Source: Nocardioidaceae bacterium (lineage in GTDB: Bacteria; Actinomycetota; Actinomycetes; Propionibacteriales; Nocardioidaceae). Taken from it: a DNA stretch of 64,000 nucleotides. The DNA lies in NCBI GenBank assembly GCA_018672315.1, contig CP076053.1:310001-374000 (forward strand), given 5' to 3'. Below are positions 37,250 through 43,716 of this stretch, piece after piece. The notes under the pieces were generated by a model. It was not told the DNA's origin, searched no databases, and saw nothing but the letters and a program-made list of their open reading frames with translations. Positions within the stretch are counted from its first letter, which is position 1. The number at the start of each line of letters is the position of its first letter. The position numbers and the translations under genes are program-made.

Positions 37250-39353
37250 GGCCGCCGGGGCGGGGGCCGTGGGCGCCACGGGCGCCACGGGCGTCACGCC
37301 GCCCGCGCTGGTGACCTGGAGCCCACGCCGGTTGCTCGCGGTGCGTCTGCTCGTGCTGGCCGTTCTCACGAGCGGCACGGCGTACGTCGTGTGGCGCTGG
37401 CTCTTCTCCGTGGCCTGGGTGAACTGGTGGATCGCGGTCCCCCTGATCCTGGCCGAGACCTACTCCCTGGTCGACGCCTACCTCTTCGGCACCTGCGTGT
37501 GGCGCGCACGCTCCCGCGAGGAGCCGCCGGCGGCCGACCCCGACGCGACGGTCGACGTGTTCGTGTGCACCTACAACGAGCCCATCGATCTCGTGATGAC
37601 CACGGCGCGGGCCGCCCTCGAGGTGCGTCACCCGCACCGCACCTGGATCCTCGACGACGGCGACCGGCTCGAGCTGCGGGCGGTGGCAGAGGCGGCCGGC
37701 ATCGGTTACCTGACCCGCTCGGCCGACTGGCGCGACCGTCCACGACACGCCAAGGCCGGCAACCTCAACAACGCCCTGATGGCCACCGACGCCGAGTTCT
37801 TCATGGTGCTCGACGCCGACCAGGTCCCCGATCCGGCGATCCTCGAACGCACCCTGGGTTACTTCCGTGACCCGGCCGTGGCGCTCGTGCAGACGCCGCA
37901 GTGGTTCCACAACGTCCCGGACTCCGACCCCCTGGGCAGCCAGGCGCCGCTGTTCTACGGCCCCATCCAGCAGGGCAAGGACGGCTGGAACGCGGCGTTC
38001 TTCTGCGGCTCCAACGCCGTCATCAGGCGCGAGGCGCTGATGCAGCTGGGTCTCGTCGGCTACGTCCGCGGCGTCGAGCACGGCGTACGCGAGGCGCTGC
38101 GCGCCTCCCGCCGGATCCTCAGCGCGGCGACCCGGCGCGCCAGACGCGAGGAGCCCGCGGTGGTGCCTCTGCTGGAACAGGTGCGCCACGCCGTCACGCA
38201 GGCGCGCGCGGACCTCGACGCGGGAGCACCGCTCGCCGAGGTCACCTACGCCTTCCAGCGCACCGTCGATGCCGTGTCCCGCAGCATGGTGGAGGCGGAC
38301 GTCGCCGCGATCGAGGCGGACCTCGCCGCCCTCGCGGACCTGACTGACCGCAGCGGCACCGATGCCGACGGCTCCGAGGCACCGCCGGAGCTGGGCTTCG
38401 ATCCGGCTGCCCTGGCCCTGTTGGCCTCCCGCGACTGGTCGCCGTTGGGGGCCATCGCCTCGGTCAAGGCGCTCGTCGACGCCGTGGACGTCGACCTCGG
38501 CTTCGAGGCCCAACCCCTGATGCCCCTGGCGACCGTCTCGGTGACCGAGGACATGGCCACCTGCATGCGACTGCACGGTCAGGGCTGGCGCACGGTCTAC
38601 CACCACGAGGTGCTCGCGCAGGGCCTCGCCCCCGAGGACCTCCGCAGCATGCTGCAGCAGAGGCTGCGCTGGGCCCAGGGGACGGTGCAGGTCATGCTGC
38701 GCGAGAACCCCCTGGTGCAGCGTGGTCTCACGGTGGTGCAGCGGCTCATGTACTTCGCGACCATGTGGAGCTACCTCGCAGGCTTCGCCGCGGTCGTCTA
38801 CCTCGTCGCACCCGTGCTCTACCTCTGCTTCGGCGTGCTGCCGGTGCAGGCGTACGGCGGGGACTTCCTCGCCTTCTTCCTGCCCTACATCCTGCTGAAC
38901 CAGCTGATGTTCCTCGTCGTGGGTCGCGGGATCCCGACGTGGCGGGGTCAGCAGTACAGCCTGGCCCTCTTCCCGTTGTGGATCAGGGCGTGCGCCACCG
39001 CCGCGGCGAACGTCTGGTTCGGCAAGCCGCTCGGGTTCGTGGTCACCCCGAAGACCAGCCCGCAGGGCGCGCAGCCCTTCCCGTGGCGGTTGATCTGGCC
39101 GCAGCTGCTGACGATGGCTGTGCTGGTGGTGGCCGTGCTGGTGGGATGCGTACGCCTGGTCGCCGGGGGTCCCAACGGCGTCGTGGGAACCGGCGTGAAC
39201 TCTCTGTGGGTCGTCTACGACCTGCTGATGCTCAGTGTCATCATCGAGGCGGCTCGCTACCGCGGGCCGCAGCAGGAGCCCCCGGCGCAGCCGGCGAGCA
39301 CCTCGACCGGACTCGGCGCGGCCGAGCAGATGGAGGAGGCCGTCCATGGCTGA
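37242..39353 (+). CDS. Membrane glycosyltransferase family 2 (cellulose synthase-like)
   Basis: Processive polysaccharide-synthase-like enzyme. The N-terminus has two membrane helices, then the GT2 core: D141 (ILDDGDRLEL), DAD 193-195 (MVLDADQVPD), TED 437-439 and QxxRW (LQQRLRWAQG) near 474-479, as in BcsA-type enzymes. Several C-terminal helices follow. Between FCGSNAVIRREAL and the TED motif there is an extra region of about 155 residues (275-430), mostly charged and helical, which is atypical. There is no obvious PilZ domain. ATG 37242 overlaps the previous gene by 8 bases; GTG 37236 is an alternative. The polymer is unknown. Confidence 0.88.
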   Translation: MPEAAGAGAVGATGATGVTPPALVTWSPRRLLAVRLLVLAVLTSGTAYVVWRWLFSVAWVNWWIAVPLILAETYSLVDAYLFGTCVWRARSREEPPAADPDATVDVFVCTYNEPIDLVMTTARAALEVRHPHRTWILDDGDRLELRAVAEAAGIGYLTRSADWRDRPRHAKAGNLNNALMATDAEFFMVLDADQVPDPAILERTLGYFRDPAVALVQTPQWFHNVPDSDPLGSQAPLFYGPIQQGKDGWNAAFFCGSNAVIRREALMQLGLVGYVRGVEHGVREALRASRRILSAATRRARREEPAVVPLLEQVRHAVTQARADLDAGAPLAEVTYAFQRTVDAVSRSMVEADVAAIEADLAALADLTDRSGTDADGSEAPPELGFDPAALALLASRDWSPLGAIASVKALVDAVDVDLGFEAQPLMPLATVSVTEDMATCMRLHGQGWRTVYHHEVLAQGLAPEDLRSMLQQRLRWAQGTVQVMLRENPLVQRGLTVVQRLMYFATMWSYLAGFAAVVYLVAPVLYLCFGVLPVQAYGGDFLAFFLPYILLNQLMFLVVGRGIPTWRGQQYSLALFPLWIRACATAAANVWFGKPLGFVVTPKTSPQGAQPFPWRLIWPQLLTMAVLVVAVLVGCVRLVAGGPNGVVGTGVNSLWVVYDLLMLSVIIEAARYRGPQQEPPAQPASTSTGLGAAEQMEEAVHG

Positions 39354-39681
39354 CTGGGATCTCGACGTCGCGGCCACCCACGTGGTGCTGACCGCCCCCG
39401 AGCGGTTGACGATGACCTCGGCCGGGCGGCTGAAGTCGTCCGTCGACGACATCGTGCGGCAGCATCCCCCGCGTGTTGTCGTCGACCTCAGCACCACCGA
39501 CTTCGTGGACTCCTCGGGCCTCGGCGCGCTGGTGGGTGGCTTGAAGTCGGCGCGTCAGGCGGGCGGCGACCTGCGGCTCGCCGGCGCCGGGGAGCAGGTC
39601 CGCAGCGTACTGCGCCTGACGAACCTGGATCGGGTGCTGCGCTCCCACGACGACGTCGCGGGAGCCGTCGGTGACTGGTGA
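39346..39681 (+). CDS. STAS domain anti-anti-sigma factor
   Basis: A 111-residue single STAS domain with the conserved phosphorylation segment VVVDLSTTDFVDSSGLGALVGGL, whose Ser is the switch residue of SpoIIAA/RsbV proteins. Unphosphorylated protein would bind the partner kinase (39671-40120) and release whatever that holds. ATG 39346 lies at the very end of the glycosyltransferase gene and overlaps it by 8 bases. The gene overlaps the kinase gene in turn. Confidence 0.9.
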   Translation: MADWDLDVAATHVVLTAPERLTMTSAGRLKSSVDDIVRQHPPRVVVDLSTTDFVDSSGLGALVGGLKSARQAGGDLRLAGAGEQVRSVLRLTNLDRVLRSHDDVAGAVGDW

Positions 39682-40120
39682 GGGCCGCGCGCTGCCGGCG
39701 TCGTACGTGGCCACCGGCCTCGCGGTGCCCGAGCAGCTCGACGAGCTGCACGAGTTGCTCCGCTCGGCGGTGGCCGAGCACGCGGAGGTACCCGCCGAAG
39801 CCCTCATGATGTTCGAGACCGCGGTGATGGAGATCGCCGGCAACGTCGTCGAGCACGGCCGGCCGCACGGACAGGTGCTGTGGCGCTTCGACCTCACGGT
39901 CTCCGCGCACAGCCTGACCGCGCTGCTCAGCGACTCCGGCGAGGAGTACGAGCGGCCGCCCAGCGCCGGGATGCCCGACGAGTGGGCGGAGGCGGGGCGA
40001 GGACTGCCCATGGCCGAGGCCACGCTGCACGAGCTGACCTTCGAGCGCCGCGGCGAGGTGAACCAGTGGCGGATGGTCCGGCACTACGCCGCAGGGGCTC
40101 CGGAGCCGGCGGCCCCGTAG
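39671..40120 (+). CDS. HATPase-type anti-sigma factor/serine kinase (RsbW-like)
   Basis: A 149-residue GHKL ATPase fold protein. Motif N is MMFETAVMEIAGNVVEHG, and the G-like segments are LSDSGEEYE and EAGRGLPMAEAT. This is the SpoIIAB/RsbW/BldG-partner type, which phosphorylates the STAS protein and binds a sigma factor or other target. GTG 39671 overlaps the STAS gene. No sigma gene adjoins it, so its output could be the glycosyltransferase or a distant sigma factor. Its 3' end overlaps the convergent GH26-like gene by 37 bases. Confidence 0.88.
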   Translation: MTGEGRALPASYVATGLAVPEQLDELHELLRSAVAEHAEVPAEALMMFETAVMEIAGNVVEHGRPHGQVLWRFDLTVSAHSLTALLSDSGEEYERPPSAGMPDEWAEAGRGLPMAEATLHELTFERRGEVNQWRMVRHYAAGAPEPAAP

Positions 40121-41187
40121 TCACGCAACCCCTGCCGGAACGCTGCCGCACTCGCCGGCGAGCTGTCGATGCGCCAGTCGGCCTCCTTGCGGAAGTCGAA
40201 CCACGTGAGCCCTCGGATGCGGGGGTCCTCCGCCGCGGTGGCGAACATGCAACGGACCCACCGGGCCTTGTCACCGCCGCGCTCGGGACACCCGACCTCT
40301 CCGATGTAGGCGGGGCGGTCGCTCAGGTCGGCCAGCTGGTCCAGCCCCTCCCCCATGACGTCGGCGAAGCTCGTCCAGCTGGTGCCGGGACGGAACCCCG
40401 CCCAGTTGTAGCCGTCCAGCGCCACCCGGTCGACCCAGCGGTCCCCGGGGAACAGGGAGTCGAGCGGGACCGAGCCGGGGAACGGCACGTTGGGCGACCA
40501 GGACCAGATCACGTTGTGGGCCCCGACGTCGCGGAAGGTCTCGACCACATGTCTCCAGGCGGCGACGTGGTCGGCAGCACGGACGCCGCGACGTCCCGCA
40601 CCCCAGGGGTACCAGTCGCCGTTCATGGCGTGCATGAAGCGGATGACCACCGGCTTCCCGTACGCCTCCGCCTGCCGCGCCCAGCGCCGCAGGTACCGGT
40701 CGTTGTCCCCCGCGGCGATGCCGGCGAGGTCGTACCGCGGCTGCTGCCGGCCGCCTGCGGGGTCCCAGGGCTCCCAGCTGATCTCGGGGAGGGCTCCGCG
40801 GCGGGCCACGCGTCGCGCGAGCTGCGTCGGGAAGTCCTCGAAAGCCGCCCAGGAGGCGTACCACATCACCCGGTCGGGTGCGCGTCCCGTGAGGCGTACG
40901 ACCCGGTCGAGACGATCGAGCTCACCGGGCACCCGAGGAATCGTGACACCCCAGGACTGTGTGCGCATCGCGAGCAGCTCGGCGGGCGGGCGCGGCGGAG
41001 GGCCGTCCGTCGCTCCGGCGCGATCGGAGCGTTCGGAGCCGTCGGCGGCGGCCCGACTGCTGGCGGGCTCGCCGACCAGCGCGTCCGGCCCTCGGAGCGC
41101 CACCGCCGTCACCGAGCTCGCCAGGACGACGGCGACCAGCACGATCAGAGGTGTCGTGATGTAGGACGGAGGACGCGAGGAGCTCAC
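40084..41187 (-). CDS. GH26-like (beta-mannanase fold) membrane-anchored protein
   Basis: A 367-residue protein with an N-terminal membrane helix or uncleaved signal (TTPLIVLVAVVLASSVTAVAL), a Ser/Ala/Pro linker and a TIM-barrel domain like glycoside hydrolase family 26. The region IRFMHAMNGDWYPWG matches the GH26 motif but Ala187 replaces the usual acid/base glutamate (HEMNG). The nucleophile candidate E297 is retained (PAYIGEVGCPE). The protein may be an inactive carbohydrate binder or use another acid. It faces the polysaccharide synthase cassette and probably acts on the same polymer outside the cell. Confidence 0.82.
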   Translation of the reverse strand: MSSSRPPSYITTPLIVLVAVVLASSVTAVALRGPDALVGEPASSRAAADGSERSDRAGATDGPPPRPPAELLAMRTQSWGVTIPRVPGELDRLDRVVRLTGRAPDRVMWYASWAAFEDFPTQLARRVARRGALPEISWEPWDPAGGRQQPRYDLAGIAAGDNDRYLRRWARQAEAYGKPVVIRFMHAMNGDWYPWGAGRRGVRAADHVAAWRHVVETFRDVGAHNVIWSWSPNVPFPGSVPLDSLFPGDRWVDRVALDGYNWAGFRPGTSWTSFADVMGEGLDQLADLSDRPAYIGEVGCPERGGDKARWVRCMFATAAEDPRIRGLTWFDFRKEADWRIDSSPASAAAFRQGLRDYGAAGSGAPAA

Positions 41188-41231
41188 CGGAGAAGGTTAT
41201 GTGCGCGAGGGGGCGCACCGGGCGCGAACGC

Positions 41232-41266
41232 ACGAGCCGCCCACCGGGCACCGGCGGGCGGCTCGT
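41232..41266. terminator. Terminator hairpin upstream of the element's left end
   Basis: ACGAGCCGCCC (41232-41242) pairs with GGGCGGCTCGT (41256-41266) and the inner CCGG/CCGG adds further pairing. It lies 25 bases left of the left attachment repeat. Before the insertion it would have stood just after the hrdB stop codon, so it is probably the ancestral hrdB terminator. Confidence 0.65.
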
Positions 41267-41290
41267 CTGCGAACCGTGGGCTGCCGTGGA

Positions 41291-41311
41291 CTCAGTCCAG
41301 GTAGTCGCGCA
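41291..41311. repeat. Left attachment site (attL), 21-bp direct repeat
   Basis: The sequence CTCAGTCCAGGTAGTCGCGC plus A is identical to 51276-51296. Flanking bases differ on both sides, so the repeat is exactly 21 bp. It marks the left junction of the element. Confidence 0.93.
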
Positions 41312-41405
41312 CTAAGGACGCATGAACGCTGTGCGGTTCAGCGGGATGAGCGTGCAGGTCAGGAGCGGTGTGCGGTGCAATATCTTGGACTAGAAAGGTC
41401 CCCGC

Positions 41406-41882
41406 ATGACCACCTTGCACAACCATCCCGAACGCACCCGTGAGGCGATCTGCCCGCCGTTCTGTGCTGGCCACGACAGCCGGATGTACCAGTCCTGGGA
41501 GCCGGCGGTGCCGTCGCAGAACTACCCGGCCAGCCGACCCCACCACGCCCTTACCGAAGCACACGGGGGCGTCTCGGTCAGCGTCGGTGCGACCGAGCTG
41601 CCGGACGGCCTGCTGCCCGCGCGGGTGCAGGTCTACGTCGACGACTCGGCGGCCGAGGACATGCACCCGGCGGACGCGCACGCGCTCGGTCTGGCGATCG
41701 TCCGTGCGGGTGAGGCTGCCCGGCGCTGGAATGAGCGCCAGGCGTCATCGGTCACGGAAGGCAGCAGCATGCGCTTCGTGCGCCCGTCGTGGGTGACCGA
41801 TGAGCAGTGGGCCGCGATCGACGCGGCCATGTGCGCGCACTTCGCCGGCGCCGTCCAGCGGATGACCGAGGGCGACCAGTGA
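41406..41882 (+). CDS. DUF6907-like protein of the element, first copy
   Basis: A 158-residue soluble protein starting MTTLHNHPERTREA. It has a Cys-containing start (CPPFCAGHDSRM) and a second half with MHPADAHALGLAIVRAGEAARRW, a pattern found in actinobacterial mobile-element proteins annotated as DUF6907. The function is unknown. It is preceded by a motif near 41380 that recurs at the other end of the element. The next gene overlaps its stop as GTGA. Confidence 0.65.
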   Translation: MTTLHNHPERTREAICPPFCAGHDSRMYQSWEPAVPSQNYPASRPHHALTEAHGGVSVSVGATELPDGLLPARVQVYVDDSAAEDMHPADAHALGLAIVRAGEAARRWNERQASSVTEGSSMRFVRPSWVTDEQWAAIDAAMCAHFAGAVQRMTEGDQ

Positions 41883-42283
41883 GCGCCGCGGGTGACGCCT
41901 TGAATACGTTCATCGAGGACCGGGATCGGCTTCCCACGTCCTGCCCGAGCTGGTGCGCGGGTCAGCACGTGCAGGCGCTCGAGGAGGGCTGCCCGGTGGA
42001 AGACGCCTCGGTCCACACTGGCCCTGACTTCCCGGGACGCCTGCCTCGCGCGGTGAATGCTCACAGCGACGAGACGATCCGTGAGGGTGGGCAGTCGTAC
42101 GAGGTCGGCCTCACTGCGACTCCGACAAACCCGCACTGGTTTGGCCCGCCGATCGTCAAGCTTAGGTCGACTGGCACCAGGGACTGCCCCGGCTTCGTCG
42201 AGTTGCCGATGCTTCCCAGTGAGGCGCGGTCGCTTGCGGCACATCTGCTGCGGCTCGCCGAGCTCGCCGAGAGCGAGCGTTGA
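41879..42283 (+). CDS. DUF6907-like protein of the element, second copy
   Basis: A 134-residue protein starting VSAAGDALNTFIEDRDRL, with GTG 41879 overlapping the preceding stop. It contains CPSWCAGQHVQALEEGCPVED and a C-terminal SEARSLAAHLLRLAELAES helix, so it seems to be a paralogue of the previous gene. No enzymatic motif is seen. A strong terminator follows. Confidence 0.65.
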   Translation: MSAAGDALNTFIEDRDRLPTSCPSWCAGQHVQALEEGCPVEDASVHTGPDFPGRLPRAVNAHSDETIREGGQSYEVGLTATPTNPHWFGPPIVKLRSTGTRDCPGFVELPMLPSEARSLAAHLLRLAELAESER

Positions 42284-42304
42284 CCTGACCGACGGGCGTA
42301 CGAC

Positions 42305-42339
42305 GAACCGCCCCCCGATCCGTAGTCGGGGGGCGGTTC
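42305..42339. terminator. Terminator after the DUF6907-like pair
   Basis: GAACCGCCCCCCGA (42305-42318) pairs perfectly with TCGGGGGGCGGTTC (42326-42339) around a 7-base loop. It has a short T-containing tail (TGTGTCT) on the plus strand. Confidence 0.8.
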
Positions 42340-42358
42340 TGTGTCTAAGGTGCCGCAC

Positions 42359-42832
42359 ATGGAACTTCACAACTCGGACCTTCGAGACCTAGCCAAGTGG
42401 ATCAACCGCATCGGTGTCGATGCGCCAGGAGTCATCCCAAGGACGGTGCTCGCCCCCCTGGTCAGCATTCCGAGCGAGATTAAGCACCTGGCCGTCCTCA
42501 AATGCGAGCGCAGCAGCGGCTCGACATCGTGGTCAATCGTCGTCGCGTCGGACGATCACGTGGCGCACCTAGAGGGGACTACCAAGGACGGGTCCAACGA
42601 CAGTTCCGGCTTGACCGTACGCATCTGGGGACGGTCTCGCATTGCGCGCGTCTCGATGAACAACATCTACGCGCACGGGTCTGACCTCGACGGCGAGCGC
42701 CTGTGGGCGACGTGGACAGTGCACTTCACGGACGGCGAAACCCTTGCTCTGTCCTCAGAGGGTCACCCTTCGGCTACCGCCGTCGAGGCTGTGGAGAGCA
42801 TGGCCCTTCTGCTCATCGGACGGCAGTCTTGA
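42359..42832 (+). CDS. Unrecognised protein of the element (ORFan-like)
   Basis: 157 residues from ATG 42359 (MELHNSDLRDLAKW); an upstream GTG at 42341 would add six residues and would lie in the terminator tail. The protein looks soluble and beta-rich (KHLAVLKCERSSGSTSWSIVV, LWATWTVHFTDGETLALSSEG). No family is recognised. Base composition is visibly less GC-rich than its neighbours, which suggests a separate origin. It converges with the Ntn peptidase gene. Confidence 0.55.
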   Translation: MELHNSDLRDLAKWINRIGVDAPGVIPRTVLAPLVSIPSEIKHLAVLKCERSSGSTSWSIVVASDDHVAHLEGTTKDGSNDSSGLTVRIWGRSRIARVSMNNIYAHGSDLDGERLWATWTVHFTDGETLALSSEGHPSATAVEAVESMALLLIGRQS

Positions 42833-42834
42833 CC

Positions 42835-43716
42835 CTAGACTCGTTCGACCGCATGACACTCCCCTAGCGACTGTCCCGAGCCGCATAGGCACGGCTGGCC
42901 GGGGTCGACGCAGCATCCGAGCGCCGGTCGACCTGAGTCGCACCTGCACGGCCCGTGCAGGTTGTCGGGGTGCAGGCTGCGCGCGATCAGCTTGCGAAAG
43001 TCGGTGCCGCCCGGCTGGTCGCTGAAAGTGTGGACCGTGCGCGTGGCGATCCGACCGGGGCTGATCTTGGTCAGCAGGATGCGTCCGCCGATCGGGGCGT
43101 GCAGCAGCGGGTCGGTGGCGCGGTCGTGCCGGACGGCGAGGGCGAGGTCGGCCCACTCCTGCGGGGTGACCGTCGAGGGCATCGGCGGCTGCCGGCGCCA
43201 AACCCTGAGCCCGTCGTCCAGCGCCTGCCGGACGTCGGGGGCTGAGTACGCCTCGCCCGTGGAGAGCCACTGGTCCTCGATGGCGCTCGGTGCGTGGCGG
43301 ATCGGTGAGGGCGTGCAAAAGTGATCTTCGGTGCGGACGACCTCGGTGAAGTCGCTGGTGTCGTCGGCGTAGGCGGTCACGTAGCGCCCCGTGTCGTCGT
43401 CGGGGCCTGTGATGAACACGCCGCAGGAGTTGTCCCCTGACTCGCTCGGTGCCGCCCGCGCGGCGGCGAGGAAGGCGAAGGCGCAGAACTCGTCGAACCG
43501 CTCGTGCTCGCCGGTCGCGGCAGCTACGTGCATCCATCCAAGCACCTCGGCACCTCTGCGGACGTTGCCGTTGATCGAGACCGCGATCCCGCGGGCGGGG
43601 AACAGGTGCACCTTGTCGACGTTGGTCGAGACCTGCGTCATGTTGCGTGCGACCGCGAGGGTGTCAGAGCAGACGAGGGCGTGGTCTCCTTGGTGGGAGA
43701 CGGCGATCATGGTCAT
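42835..43716 (-). CDS. Predicted proteasome-like Ntn threonine peptidase with C-terminal SEC-C motifs
   Basis: The start MTMIAVSHQGDHALVCSDTLAV would leave Thr2 at the N-terminus after Met removal. Counting from it, Asp18 (CSDTL) and Lys35 (VDKVH) fall near the D17 and K33 positions of proteasome/HslV subunits, and SINGNVRRG matches the following glycine turn. The C-terminus has two cysteine motifs, CRCDSGRPALGCC and CLCGSGQSLGECH, the second a good SEC-C zinc site. The ATG (43716) overlaps the tape measure stop as ATGA. The family resemblance is by motif and spacing only. Confidence 0.65.
   Translation of the reverse strand: MTMIAVSHQGDHALVCSDTLAVARNMTQVSTNVDKVHLFPARGIAVSINGNVRRGAEVLGWMHVAAATGEHERFDEFCAFAFLAAARAAPSESGDNSCGVFITGPDDDTGRYVTAYADDTSDFTEVVRTEDHFCTPSPIRHAPSAIEDQWLSTGEAYSAPDVRQALDDGLRVWRRQPPMPSTVTPQEWADLALAVRHDRATDPLLHAPIGGRILLTKISPGRIATRTVHTFSDQPGGTDFRKLIARSLHPDNLHGPCRCDSGRPALGCCVDPGQPCLCGSGQSLGECHAVERV

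Noticed and set aside
41291-41311. tRNA gene as attachment site
   Set aside because: No cloverleaf can be formed at either end; the shared 21 bp is the 3' end of hrdB.
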